The notes beneath the pieces are model-generated. The model worked only from the letters and a program-made list of their open reading frames with translations, was not told where the DNA came from and did no database searches. Positions 33,178 through 42,064 of a DNA stretch of 64,000 bases are shown piece after piece; within the stretch, counting starts at the first letter, position 1, and every line of letters begins with the position of its first letter. The position numbers and the translations under genes were made by a program. The DNA is from Cystobacter ferrugineus. Its GTDB lineage: Bacteria > Myxococcota > Myxococcia > Myxococcales > Myxococcaceae. The stretch spans positions 208,983 to 272,982 of the forward strand of contig NZ_MPIN01000016.1 in assembly GCF_001887355.1 (NCBI RefSeq), read 5' to 3'.

Positions 33178-35040
33178 ATGCTGCGCCGGCTCCTCCCCAC
33201 CCTCGCCGCCCTCGTCTGTGGCTTGCTGGCCCTCTTCTGGGGGCTGGTGAGCCTGCAGCGAATCTTCTCCCAGGAGCGGGAGGACGCCCGGGCCCAGCTA
33301 CGCACCAGCCGCGAGGCCCTCGAGGAATACGCCACCCAGGGCCTGCGCCACCGGCTCGCCCAGCGATTGCAGGGCGAGTGGGACGCCCTGTTGGCCGCCG
33401 GGGGAAATCCCCTCCTCCCCGGCGAGGGCTTCTATCTGCGCTTCCGCGGCCAGCAGATCCTTCCCCGTGCCCCCCGCTTCGCCCCCGGCACGGACACCCC
33501 CGCCCGGAAGCACTACCGCGCGCTCGTCCACGCGCTCACGGGCTCGGGCCCCATGCCCGAGCCCTGGCGCGAACGGCTCTCACGGCAGCGGGACGTGGAG
33601 GCGGCGCTCGACCGGAACCAGGCCTCGCGGGCCGACGCACTCGTCGAGGAGCTGTTGCTCCATCATGTGAAGAACCCGCTCCCCCTCGAGCAGGAGCTGC
33701 CCTTCGTGCTGCTGCTCCTGGAGCGGCTCCAACGGGGATCAGCCACTCCCCCCTTGGTCCGCTATCTCCTGCGCGATGGGCTCCCCCTGGACATCGATCT
33801 CAGGCAACGCTCCCTGCAGCAGGATCTGCTGCTCAGTCGCGAGCTCTTCACCGCGCCCGACTTCGCCTTCCTGCTCGTGCGCACCGTGAAGGTGAGCCAC
33901 GCCCTCGACGAGCCCTTCGAGGACTTCCTGTCCCGTGGGCGCGAGGCCGGCACGGGCGACATCTTCATCCCCGAGGGACTCACCGGCCCCACGCTCCTCG
34001 GCCAGCGCTGGTACGTGGCGCCCGCCCTCCTGAACAAGTCGCGCGACGAGCCGCCCGAGCCGGGCGTGGCCGGCATCGCCGTGGAGCTCGATCCGCTCCT
34101 CGCCGAGCTGACCGCGGAGATGCGCGCGCGGGGCCACTTCGGCCCGGAGGGACGCGTCCAGCTCCCGAGCGCCTCGGACTGGGTGCTGCCCCTGGACACC
34201 CTGCGGCTGGAGGTGTCCGTGCCCCAGTGGCGCGCGGCCGAGGAAGCCATCGAGCAACGCCATGGACTCAAGACACTGCTGGTGGCCACCTGCGGCTCGC
34301 TCGCGGTGGCCATCGGGGTGCTCGCCGTGGTGGCCCAGCGCGGGCGCTACCGCTACGTGGAGCTCAAGAACGACTTCGTGGCCACCGTCTCCCATGAGCT
34401 GCGCACGCCCCTGGCCTCCATCCGCCTGATGGCCGAGACGCTCGAGCGCAAGCTGTCCCAGGCCCCGCCCGACACGCGCGCCTACCCCGAGCGCATCCTC
34501 CAGGCCGCCGACGGCCTGAGCTTCCTCGTGGAGAACATCCTGTCGTTCAACCGCATCGACAAGGGGCGCTGGCGGCCCCGGCCCTCGCCCGTGAAGCTGG
34601 AGGAGCTCGTCGGCATGCTGCGCGCGGACCTGCGCGACTCCGTCACCGTCCCCGTCCGGCTCACCTCGGATGTGGGCGAGGCCCAGATCGAGGCCGACCC
34701 CCCGCTCATCCGCCTGCTCCTGGCCAACCTCGCGCGCAACGCCTGCGCCTACAACCGCCGCTCCCCGGTGGAGCTGTCCCTGCGCGCCTATCCTTCCGGA
34801 CACAATGGCTGCGTGGTGATGTTCTCCGACAATGGCATCGGCATCCCCCCGAGCGAGTGGGAGAACGTCTTCCGCGACTTCCATCGGTTGGATTCCAACG
34901 GTCCCGAGGTGCACGGCAGTGGCCTCGGGCTCGCGCTGTGCCGCAAGATCATGACCCTGCACGGAGGCCGCATCTCCGTGGAGAACTCCAGCCCCGAGGG
35001 CACGACGTTCTGTCTGCTCTTCCCCGAATCCCGAACATGA
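33178..35040 (+). CDS. sensor histidine kinase
   Basis: 620 residues. A first membrane helix (about 5-25) is followed by a large sensor region of about 330 residues that I do not recognise. A second membrane helix lies at about 363-385. The kinase core has the H-box ATVSHELRTPLASIRLM (His about 406), the N-box ANLARNACAYN, G1 FSDNGIGIPPSEW and G2 GSGLGLALC. The stop overlaps the ATG of the response regulator (ATGA), so the pair is translationally coupled. The signal is unknown. The M3 peptidase upstream may be functionally linked. Confidence 0.94.
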   Translation: MLRRLLPTLAALVCGLLALFWGLVSLQRIFSQEREDARAQLRTSREALEEYATQGLRHRLAQRLQGEWDALLAAGGNPLLPGEGFYLRFRGQQILPRAPRFAPGTDTPARKHYRALVHALTGSGPMPEPWRERLSRQRDVEAALDRNQASRADALVEELLLHHVKNPLPLEQELPFVLLLLERLQRGSATPPLVRYLLRDGLPLDIDLRQRSLQQDLLLSRELFTAPDFAFLLVRTVKVSHALDEPFEDFLSRGREAGTGDIFIPEGLTGPTLLGQRWYVAPALLNKSRDEPPEPGVAGIAVELDPLLAELTAEMRARGHFGPEGRVQLPSASDWVLPLDTLRLEVSVPQWRAAEEAIEQRHGLKTLLVATCGSLAVAIGVLAVVAQRGRYRYVELKNDFVATVSHELRTPLASIRLMAETLERKLSQAPPDTRAYPERILQAADGLSFLVENILSFNRIDKGRWRPRPSPVKLEELVGMLRADLRDSVTVPVRLTSDVGEAQIEADPPLIRLLLANLARNACAYNRRSPVELSLRAYPSGHNGCVVMFSDNGIGIPPSEWENVFRDFHRLDSNGPEVHGSGLGLALCRKIMTLHGGRISVENSSPEGTTFCLLFPESRT

Positions 35041-35735
35041 ACTCCCCTTCCGTGCTCATCGTCGAGGACGACGCGAACCTGCGGCTTGGACTGAGCGACA
35101 ACCTCCGGGACGAGGGCTACGAGGTGGTGGTGGCCACGAGCGCCCGCGAGGCCGAGCCCCTGCTGCGCGCGCGCGCCTTCGAGCTGCTCCTCCTCGACGT
35201 CATGCTCCCGGGCGAGGACGGCTACGCCTTCTGCCGGCGCCTGCGCGCCAGCGGAGTGAGCACCCCGGTGATGATGCTGACGGCGCGCTCCCTGGAGGAC
35301 GACATCGTGCGGGGGTTCGAGGTGGGCGCCCAGGACTACCTCACCAAGCCCTACCGCCTGCGCGAGCTGCTCGCGCGGGTGGGCGCCCTGGTGCGGCGCT
35401 CCGGCGGCGAGCCGCCCCAGGTCATCTCCTTCGCGGGCTTCCACCTGGACCTGGGCAAGCGCTCGCTGCGCCGCGCGGAGGGCGGGGAGATCGAGCTGAC
35501 GCGCACCGAGTTCGATCTGCTCGCCTTCCTGCTCAAGCACCGCGACCGGGCCCTCACCCGGACGGAAATCCTCGATGCCGTGTGGGGAGACGTCGTGGTG
35601 GACCCGCGCACCGTGGACAACTTCGTCTCCAGCCTGAAGAAGAAGCTCGGCTGGACGAGCACCTCCGCCTTCACCATCCACACCCTCCGGGGGGTGGGCT
35701 ACCGGCTGGAGCTGGAAACCATGACGAAACCATGA
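35037..35735 (+). CDS. OmpR-family response regulator
   Basis: 232 residues. The receiver domain has the acidic pair IVEDDANLR, the phosphorylation site in LLLDVMLPGEDGY (Asp about 53), the TAR threonine in MMLTARS and the lysine in YLTKPYR. The C-terminal winged helix shows LTRTEFDLLAFLLKHRDRALTRTEIL and VDNFVSSLKKKLG with HTLRGVGYRL. All switch residues are intact. It is the partner of the overlapping kinase. Confidence 0.95.
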   Translation: MNSPSVLIVEDDANLRLGLSDNLRDEGYEVVVATSAREAEPLLRARAFELLLLDVMLPGEDGYAFCRRLRASGVSTPVMMLTARSLEDDIVRGFEVGAQDYLTKPYRLRELLARVGALVRRSGGEPPQVISFAGFHLDLGKRSLRRAEGGEIELTRTEFDLLAFLLKHRDRALTRTEILDAVWGDVVVDPRTVDNFVSSLKKKLGWTSTSAFTIHTLRGVGYRLELETMTKP

Positions 35736-35813
35736 CGAAGACATGGACGGCCCAAGGCCACGCCGTCCGCGCGACTCCGTAGGTTGTGAGGTGTCAGCCA
35801 CGGAGGGCGTCAC

Positions 35814-36575
35814 ATGTTTCAGTCGGTCATCCAGCAGTCGGCAGCGAGCAGGGGTCGGTTCGGCACGGGCGTCTGGGTTTCCCTGGTGGTGCACGCGGGA
35901 GTGCTCGGTGGTGCGCTGCTCCTGTCGAGAGCCACCCACGAGGCCGCGCCTCCTCCGGAGCCCGTGCTCACCTTCGTGGCTCCCCGTCACCGCTCGAGCC
36001 CGCCGCAGGTGGCTGCCCCCCGGCTCGAGCAGAAGCCCACACCGCCCAAGGCGCCCGCCAAGAAGCCCCCGGCGCCCCGGAAGACGCTGCGCCAGCCCTC
36101 GATCATCCCGCCCCCGCCCGCGGTCGAGCCGCAACCCGTGGAGCCCGACCCGGCGGAGCCCACGCCCTCGGATGTGGAGGCGAGCAGCGAGGCCACGGAT
36201 TCGCCCTCGGGAGGAGGAGAGACGATCGCGGGGCCCATGTGCCCGGAGTGCCCCGTGGGGCCCGCCCTCCAGGGCACGGGCGAGGAGGAGATTCCCTTCG
36301 GCGCCGGCATGACGCCGCCGCAATTGCTCTCCGAGGGAGTGCCCGTGCGCTACACGTCCGACGCGCTCCAAGCGGGGGTGCGTGGGCTGCTCATCGCCCG
36401 GTGCACCATCACGAGCGACGGTCAGGTGGGGAAGTGCCGCGTCATCAAGGGGCTGCCCTTCATGGAGCAGGCGGTGATCGAGTCGCTCGAGAGCCGCCGC
36501 TACCACCCGGTGACCTTCCAGGGCCGGCCGGTCAACGCCATCTACACCTTCAACGTGAACCTCCGGCTGCAGTAG
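35814..36575 (+). CDS. TonB-family energy-transducer-like protein
   Basis: 253 residues. A short cytoplasmic N-terminus leads to one membrane helix (VWVSLVVHAGVLGGALLLS, about 20-38). A Pro/Lys/Glu-rich spacer follows (about 45-150, with PPPPAVEPQPVEPDPAEP), then a conserved TonB C-terminal domain with ITSDGQVGKCRVIKGLPFMEQAVIESLESRRYHP. Two Cys near CPECP sit before that domain. No exbB/exbD or TonB-dependent receptor is next to it, so it may belong to another envelope system. Its last 26 bp overlap the convergent Ig-like gene. Confidence 0.88.
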   Translation: MFQSVIQQSAASRGRFGTGVWVSLVVHAGVLGGALLLSRATHEAAPPPEPVLTFVAPRHRSSPPQVAAPRLEQKPTPPKAPAKKPPAPRKTLRQPSIIPPPPAVEPQPVEPDPAEPTPSDVEASSEATDSPSGGGETIAGPMCPECPVGPALQGTGEEEIPFGAGMTPPQLLSEGVPVRYTSDALQAGVRGLLIARCTITSDGQVGKCRVIKGLPFMEQAVIESLESRRYHPVTFQGRPVNAIYTFNVNLRLQ

Positions 36576-37068
36576 GCACGGAGGCCCAGCCCGCGGGGCG
36601 CTCCTTGTCGGCCCGCGGCGCGTCCCTCATGGAGGGCCCCGCCGCCTCCACGGGGCTCACCGTCACCTGGACGGACACGACGCGCAGGTTGCCCGCGAAG
36701 TCCGAGGCGCGCAGGTACAGGGAATGGCCGCCTCCCTTCACGGCGGACAGATCGTGACGACCCTTGTAGGTCATCGTCTCCTTCTCCAGCGTCAGCGGCA
36801 TCCAGGCCCCCGAGGGGGTGTCGAGCTGGTACTCCACCCGGCGCACCCCCGCCCCCGTGGGGCCATCACTCGCCTGGACGGCGATCTCCAGGTGGCCCTG
36901 GAGCGCGTCGTTCGTGGGCTGGAGGACCGTGACACTCGGTGCCGAGGAGTACAGACCCATCAAGGCGGCCAGGAGGTGTGCGCCGACCACGCACAGAACG
37001 CCCATCGACGGGGCCCACGTCGTCCAGATGGCCGGCCTGACATGACTGTGCTTGGAGCTGATTGCCAT
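36550..37068 (-). CDS. membrane-anchored Ig-like-fold protein of unknown function
   Basis: 172 residues from the ATG at 37068, next to GGGGAGGGG. A TTG at 37080 would add four residues. One hydrophobic helix (about 25-45, GVLCVVGAHLLAALMGLYS) is followed by a single beta-sandwich domain with VTVLQPTNDALQGHLEIAVQASD, GVRRVEYQLDTPSGAW and LYLRASDFAGNLRVVSVQVTV. That pattern matches bacterial Ig-like domains. A short Pro/Ala-rich tail ends the protein. The 3' end overlaps the TonB-like gene, an unusual convergent overlap in which both products are plausible. Confidence 0.7.
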   Translation of the reverse strand: MAISSKHSHVRPAIWTTWAPSMGVLCVVGAHLLAALMGLYSSAPSVTVLQPTNDALQGHLEIAVQASDGPTGAGVRRVEYQLDTPSGAWMPLTLEKETMTYKGRHDLSAVKGGGHSLYLRASDFAGNLRVVSVQVTVSPVEAAGPSMRDAPRADKERPAGWASVPTAAGGSR

Positions 37069-37448
37069 GCCCCTCCCCAAAGCCAGAAGCGTGCCGGGCC
37101 CGGGTCTCCCACTCCCCTCGGAGGAACCTCTTCGCGGGCCCCTCCTTTCTTTCGCGAAAACAGAGGGTTGCCCGGTCTGTCCGGATTGAAGACTCCCCGC
37201 GTCAATCCGACCCTCCCGAGCACCCCGGGCACGACGCGGAACTTCTTACCGAGACACTCCCCAACAGTCCGGAAGAAACTCCAGCAGACTCCCCGCCGGA
37301 GGCGCGCCCCCGTCCCCTCGACACCGGGAAGACGGGGAGCGGGAGCCGCGAGGGTGCGTGTGGGGTCCGAGACAGTCGAAAACCGGGGCCTTGACGGCCA
37401 CTCGCGGATAAGACGTCCGGACGACTCCGCCCGGGAACAAGAGGACGC
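37069..37448. other. intergenic region between the divergent Ig-like and modB genes
   Basis: This 380-bp stretch has no convincing gene. It holds a 10-bp palindrome TTTCGCGAAA at 37150-37159 and an inverted repeat CGGATTGA/TCAATCCG with a 12-nt spacer at 37182-37209. Either could be an operator for modBC or for the divergent gene. Confidence 0.45.
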
Positions 37449-38126
37449 GTGGACCCGACCGCCCTGCTGTTGAGCCTGCGCCTCGCGGGCTGGACGACGA
37501 TGCTGCTGCTGCCGCTGGGGTTGCCCATCGCCTGGTGGCTCGCCCGTTCGCGGTGGCGGTGGAAGTTCCTGCTCGAGGCCCTGGTCGCGCTCCCCCTGGT
37601 GCTGCCCCCCACGGTGCTCGGCTTCTACCTGCTGCGGGCCATGGGCCCCCAGGGTCCGCTGGGGCCCGCCTTCGAGTCCCTCTCCGGACACCCCCTGCCC
37701 TTCAGCTTCGAGGGCCTGCTGCTCGCCTCGGTCATCTCCAGTCTGCCCTTCTCCGTGCAGCCCTTCACGGCCGCGCTCGCGGGCGTGGATCCGCGCCTCA
37801 TCGAGGCCTCGTGGTGCCTGGGCGTGTCCCGCGCGCGCACGTTCTTCCGGGTGGTGTTGCCCCTGGCGGCCACGGGCATCCTCTCCGGCATGGTGCTCAC
37901 GTTCGCGCACGCGCTGGGGGAGTTCGGCGTGGTGCTGATGGTGGGCGGCAACCTCCCGGGCCGCACGCGCACGGCCTCCATCGCCATCTACGACGCGGTG
38001 CAGGCGCTGGACTATGACGCGGCGGGGAGGATGTCGCTCGTGCTGCTCATCGTGTCGTTCGTCGTGCTGGCCCTCACCCAGGGGCTGCGCCGCGGGAGGG
38101 AAAGCGCATGGACGCGGCGCTCCTGA
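37449..38126 (+). CDS. modB: molybdate ABC transporter permease
   Basis: 225 residues from a GTG at 37449 with AGAGGA just upstream. Five or so membrane helices. LPLVLPPTVLGFYLL is a ModB signature, and the EAA coupling loop reads EASWCLGVSRARTFFRVVLPLAATGILSG. ALGEFGVVLMVGGNLPGRTRT is also typical. It forms the membrane channel with ModC, whose start overlaps the modB end by 19 bp. No modA is next to it. Confidence 0.93.
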   Translation: MDPTALLLSLRLAGWTTMLLLPLGLPIAWWLARSRWRWKFLLEALVALPLVLPPTVLGFYLLRAMGPQGPLGPAFESLSGHPLPFSFEGLLLASVISSLPFSVQPFTAALAGVDPRLIEASWCLGVSRARTFFRVVLPLAATGILSGMVLTFAHALGEFGVVLMVGGNLPGRTRTASIAIYDAVQALDYDAAGRMSLVLLIVSFVVLALTQGLRRGRESAWTRRS

Positions 38127-39196
38127 TCGACTTCGAGCAGCGCTTCCGGGACGGCCCCACCATCCAGGCCCACCTGACGCTGCCCGCCACGCCGGGCCGG
38201 GTCGCGGTGCTCTTCGGCCCCTCGGGCGCGGGGAAGACCACGGTGCTGCGCGCCCTGGCGGGGCTGGACAGGCCCGAGCACGGCCGCATCCTCTTCCACG
38301 GGGAGACGTGGTGTGACTCGAGCGCCCGCGTCTTCCTGCCTCCCCAGGCGCGGCGCATCGGCTTTCTCTTCCAGGACTACGCGCTCTTCCCCCACCTCAC
38401 CGCGGAGCAGAACGTGCAGTTCGGCCTCGCGCACCTGCCCGTGGCCGAGCGCCAGGAGCGCTCGCGCGCCCTCTTCTCCCTGCTACACCTGGAGGGACTG
38501 GAGCGCCGGGGCGCACGCGAGCTGTCCGGGGGCCAGCAGCAACGGGTGGCCCTGGCGCGGGCGCTCGCCATCCGTCCGCGCCTGCTGCTGCTGGACGAGC
38601 CCCTGTCGGCGCTGGACGCACCCTCGCGCGAGGGACTCCGGGGCGAGCTGCGGCGGCTGCTGCGCGAGCTGGGCGTGCCCACCGTGGTGGTGACGCATGA
38701 TCGGCTCGAGGCGCTCGCGCTGGGAGACGATCTCGTCGCCATGGAGCAGGGCCGGGTCTGCCAGGTAGGGCCGGTGGCCGACGTGTTCAACCACCCGGCC
38801 GAGCTCGCGGTGGCGCGGATGACGGGCATTGAAACCGTGCTGCCGGGCCGGGTGGCGCGGCGCGAGGCGGGGCTGGCCACGGTGGAAGTGGGCTCCCACT
38901 CCCTGCTCGCCCTGGAGTCCACGCCCGCGGGGGACGCCGTCTTCGTCTGCCTGCGCGCGGAGGACATCACCCTCGGCCCGCCCGAGGCCGCGCCCACCAG
39001 CGCGCGCAACCGGCTGGCGTGCACCGTGGTCTCGCTCGTGCCCGAGGGGGCCCTGGTGCGCGTGACGCTCGACGCGGGCGTGCCCCTGGTGGCCCGGGTG
39101 ACGCGGCTGTCCCGCGAGGAGCTGGGGCTCGCCGAGGGACGCGCCGTCACCGCCTCCTTCAAGGCGCCCGCCGTGCGGCTCGTTCCCCGCCCGTGA
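38108..39196 (+). CDS. modC: molybdate ABC transporter ATPase
   Basis: 362 residues. ABC motifs: Walker A GPSGAGKTTVLRALAG, Q-loop GFLFQDYALFPHLT, signature ELSGGQQQRVALARAL, Walker B LLLLDEPLSALD and switch VVTHDRLEALAL. From about residue 290 a TOBE-type domain follows (LACTVVSLVPEGALVRVTLDAG), which binds molybdate or tungstate in ModC. It overlaps modB by 19 bp. Specificity for molybdate is inferred from ModB and the TOBE domain. Confidence 0.92.
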   Translation: MDAALLIDFEQRFRDGPTIQAHLTLPATPGRVAVLFGPSGAGKTTVLRALAGLDRPEHGRILFHGETWCDSSARVFLPPQARRIGFLFQDYALFPHLTAEQNVQFGLAHLPVAERQERSRALFSLLHLEGLERRGARELSGGQQQRVALARALAIRPRLLLLDEPLSALDAPSREGLRGELRRLLRELGVPTVVVTHDRLEALALGDDLVAMEQGRVCQVGPVADVFNHPAELAVARMTGIETVLPGRVARREAGLATVEVGSHSLLALESTPAGDAVFVCLRAEDITLGPPEAAPTSARNRLACTVVSLVPEGALVRVTLDAGVPLVARVTRLSREELGLAEGRAVTASFKAPAVRLVPRP

Positions 39197-39211
39197 GCGC
39201 CCCGCCGCGCC

Positions 39212-40003
39212 TCAGGTGGCGCGTGCGTGGGCGAGGACCCGCTGGAACGCCAGCCGCTGGAGCAGCCACCGCCACGGCGAGCGCAACGCACCGCGGGCTC
39301 GCGCCCCGCCGCGCCCGTCCAGCAAGGACTCCATCGCCGAGCCCACGCCCAGCAGCACCGCCCCATGCAGCCGCGAGGCCGCGTGCTGGCAGAACAGCTC
39401 CTGCTTGGGCGTGTCCATGGACACCCACACCAGATCGGGCCGCGTGAGCTCGATGCGATCGATCAAGGTGTCCACCCACGGCCCCCGGCCATCCGCTGGC
39501 ACGTCCGGCGCGGCCACGCCCACCGCCAGGAGCCCGTACCGGTCGCGCAGCGCGCCCGCCGCCCACTCCGAGAGCTTCGGACGCTCGGCCACCACGACGA
39601 CGCGCCAGGCCCGCTCGCGCGCCAGCGCCGCCAGCGGCGGCAACCATTGCGCACCCGTCCTCGGCTCCAGGGCGAGCGCGGGCACGCCCAGGCGCCCGGC
39701 GGCGCGGATCATCTCCGGGCCTCCCGCCAGCGACAACTCCGCCGTGGCGAGCGCCGAGCGCAACACCTCGTCGCGCTCGGCGCGCACCACCTGCTCCACG
39801 TCCGGCAGGAGGATGCGTCCCCCCTGGCCGCCCGTGACGAGACCCTCGACGGCCCGGAGCACCTCATCCAGGCGACCCAGATCCAGGGGGGCGTGTCCGA
39901 TGCGCACCCGCGGCAACCCCCCCGCGGGGCTCTTGTCGAAACGCCAGGGCCTGGACGGTACGAGTCCAGCTCGTGCCGTCACCAGCCTCATCACCCCACG
40001 CAT
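39212..40003 (-). CDS. WecG/TagA/CpsF-family glycosyltransferase
   Basis: 263 residues from an ATG at 40003 with GGAGGAGG about 7 nt upstream; another ATG at 39991 is possible. The family core is seen in RILLPDVEQVVRAERDEVLRSAL, an N-terminal stretch that usually reads xxNxxxxxxA, and in VGVAAPDVPADG, DLVWVSMDTPKQELF (D/G-TPKQE is the signature) and ALRSPWRWLLQRLAFQRVLAHAR. Such enzymes add N-acetylmannosamine-type sugars to lipid carriers in surface-polysaccharide pathways. It is convergent with modC and lies apart from other polysaccharide genes in the window. Confidence 0.85.
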   Translation of the reverse strand: MRGVMRLVTARAGLVPSRPWRFDKSPAGGLPRVRIGHAPLDLGRLDEVLRAVEGLVTGGQGGRILLPDVEQVVRAERDEVLRSALATAELSLAGGPEMIRAAGRLGVPALALEPRTGAQWLPPLAALARERAWRVVVVAERPKLSEWAAGALRDRYGLLAVGVAAPDVPADGRGPWVDTLIDRIELTRPDLVWVSMDTPKQELFCQHAASRLHGAVLLGVGSAMESLLDGRGGARARGALRSPWRWLLQRLAFQRVLAHARAT

Positions 40004-40029
40004 GACCCGCCTCCTCCTGACGCCCTCAA

Positions 40030-40071
40030 GGGGACGACACAGTGGTGTCGTGGCCCCTGATCTGCCAGGGG
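40030..40071 (-). terminator. two overlapping hairpins between the LuxR-type and glycosyltransferase genes
   Basis: At 40030-40057, GGGG-ACGACAC-AGTG-GTGTCGT-GG-CCCC forms a strong stem-loop. At 40054-40071, CCCCTG and CAGGGG form a second stem that shares the CCCC block, so the two exclude each other. The location 70 nt after the regulator stop suits a terminator or attenuator. Confidence 0.5.
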
Positions 40072-40142
40072 AGTCTGACGTTCTCGGCTCTTGGGGCTGA
40101 CAAGTGTGTGACGTGTTCGCCCCCAGCCGGATTCGTCCGACG

Positions 40143-40832
40143 CTACAGATCCGGCGGCGGCCGCACGCCCAGGTGACAGGCGCGCAGCGCGAGCTGGGTC
40201 CGGTTCTCCGCGCCCAGCTTCCGGTAGAGCTGGGTCACGTGGGACTTCACCGTGCGCTCGGCGATCTGCAGGTGCGCGGCGATCTTCAGGTTGTCCGCGC
40301 CGCCGGCCACGTAGGCGAGCACCTCGCGCTCACGCTGCGTGAGAGTGAGCAGCACGCTCGCGGTGGCCGTGGTCACGGGAGAATGCTCGAAGTCGTTGCG
40401 CAGCAGTTGCACCGGGAAGAGCCGCTCCCCGCGCACCAGGGCGTTGACGGCCGTGCACACCGCGTTCGACGTGAGGCTCTGCCGGAAGAGATAGCCCGAG
40501 GCCCCTTCATCGAAGCACTGGGAGATGAAGTCCTGGGCGTTGGCCGAGGACAACACCAGCATCCGCACCTCCAGCCGGCGCTTGCGCGCCTCACGCAGGA
40601 GGTTGAGACCCTCCATGCTCGAACAACCCATGCCCGAGTCACCACCGGGCTCCACATCCAGGATGGCCACTTGCGGAGGATCCGTGCCGATCCCATCCAG
40701 GAGCGTGCGCGCGTCGCGCGTCACCCACAGCAGATTGAGACCTTCACCCTTCAACCCATCGGCCAGGCCCTGCCAGGCCGCCCAAGGTCCTTCCAACAAG
40801 CCAACGCGCACATCCGTTTGATTCGTTGCCAT
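40143..40832 (-). CDS. LuxR/NarL-type regulator with degenerate receiver domain
   Basis: 229 residues. The C-terminal LuxR helix-turn-helix is clear: LTQREREVLAYVAGGADNLKIAAHLQIAERTVKSHVTQLYRKLG. The N-terminal 130 residues have the receiver fold. A phosphorylatable position survives in VAILDVEPGGDSG, but the usual acidic pair is missing (VGLLEGPWAAW in place of LVDDH). The conserved lysine is replaced by arginine (GASGYLFRQSL). This points to an atypical, perhaps phosphorylation-independent regulator. No kinase is adjacent. Its promoter must lie in the 466-bp divergent region upstream. Confidence 0.9.
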   Translation of the reverse strand: MATNQTDVRVGLLEGPWAAWQGLADGLKGEGLNLLWVTRDARTLLDGIGTDPPQVAILDVEPGGDSGMGCSSMEGLNLLREARKRRLEVRMLVLSSANAQDFISQCFDEGASGYLFRQSLTSNAVCTAVNALVRGERLFPVQLLRNDFEHSPVTTATASVLLTLTQREREVLAYVAGGADNLKIAAHLQIAERTVKSHVTQLYRKLGAENRTQLALRACHLGVRPPPDL

Positions 40833-41298
40833 GTGAGGGCCCCCCAGCCATCACGGCGTACTGCCTGTTTTTTTGGTGAAACCAACCCACTCAGGGTCCG
40901 GCCCACATCCTGGCGATCTCGAGATGAATCGTGCGCGTTGTGGCTCGCGAGGATGGCCGGACCGACCATCGATGCTGCGACTGCGTGAAGCGTACCTCCG
41001 TCGTCACCCGGACGACATCACTCCCAAACTACCACCAGGATGACCGCGATGCGACCGTGGTCCTCCCGACCAGCGGCATGACGAATGACCATCCCTCGCC
41101 CCACTGTCCAGCCATGTCCAGCCATGGAGACGTGCCCGCGCCGTACGACTGTGCACGGGCGAACCCACTGGCCCGTGAAGATGTTGGGCGGCGGGCACTG
41201 GCCCCCCTCCAAGGAGCGTGTCCGAACGGGAGAGCCCTCCGTTCCCGGGAAACGAGGAGGCACGCCAGGGTGGCCATTCCGGGTAATCTTCCCAACAC
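40833..41298. other. divergent intergenic region
   Basis: These 466 bp lie between the LuxR-type gene and the RDD gene. They are somewhat less GC-biased than coding DNA. A run of seven T (about 40868-40874) and a perfect 10-bp tandem TGTCCAGCCA (41105-41124) are visible. I see no gene, RNA or clear promoter pair. Confidence 0.45.
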
Positions 41299-42063
41299 AT
41301 GAGCCCCCCCACCTCCCCCAGTCTGGACGTCGCCACGCCCGAGCGCGTGTCGCTCTCGCTTCCCGTGGCCGGCATCGGCTACCGGTGCCTGGCCTACCTG
41401 GTGGACCTGGCCCTGCTCTTCTTCTTCTGGGTGCTCGCCTACTTCGTCTTCACCCTGCTGGTGAGTGACGTCGTCGGCTTCTTCACCGGCCTGTCCGGGC
41501 TGGTGCGCACACTGATGGTGCTGGGCGTGTTCGCCACCCAGTGGGTGTACTGGACGTTGTGCGAGGTGCTCATGGGTGGCCAGACACCCGGCAAGCGGCT
41601 CGTCGGCATCCGCGTGGTGCGCGTGGACGGCTCGCCCGTGGGCGTGCTGGAGAGCGCGGTGCGCAACCTCGTGCGCGTGGTGGACTCCTTCCCGCTCATC
41701 TACGCCGTCGGGTGTCTGAGCGTGCTGCTCACGCGCCAGCACCGGCGGCTGGGAGACCTGCTCGCCGGCACCCTGCTGGTGCGCGAGGAGCGCATCGACC
41801 TGGACAAGTACACCGCCACGGCCGCGCCCTCCGTCGCGCTCCCATCCGCCGACGTCACGGCGAGACTCGGCTCGGGGGACGTGGAGCTCATCCTGTCCTT
41901 CCTCGCGCGGGCGCCCTGGCTCGAGCCGGCCGCGCGCACCCGCCTGGGCACGCGCCTGGTGGAGCGCTATGGCGGGCTCGACGCGCAACAACACGCCACG
42001 CTGCTCGCCGCGCCCGGAGGCGTCGAGTCCTTCCTGCGCGCGCGCGTCCAGGCGGAGCGCTGA
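41299..42063 (+). CDS. RDD-family membrane protein
   Basis: 254 residues. The RDD domain occupies about residues 22-165, with AGIGYRCLAYLVDLALLFFFWVL (first helix with the R and D residues), QWVYWTLCEVLMGGQTPGKRLVGIRVV and TRQHRRLGDLLAGTLLV. The soluble C-terminal 90 residues (DVELILSFLARAPWLEPAARTRL...) are common in RDD proteins found with SpoIIM-like partners. Function is unknown; some RDD proteins are proposed transporters or ion exchangers. The next gene starts 2 bp later. Confidence 0.9.
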   Translation: MSPPTSPSLDVATPERVSLSLPVAGIGYRCLAYLVDLALLFFFWVLAYFVFTLLVSDVVGFFTGLSGLVRTLMVLGVFATQWVYWTLCEVLMGGQTPGKRLVGIRVVRVDGSPVGVLESAVRNLVRVVDSFPLIYAVGCLSVLLTRQHRRLGDLLAGTLLVREERIDLDKYTATAAPSVALPSADVTARLGSGDVELILSFLARAPWLEPAARTRLGTRLVERYGGLDAQQHATLLAAPGGVESFLRARVQAER

Positions 42064-42064
42064 C

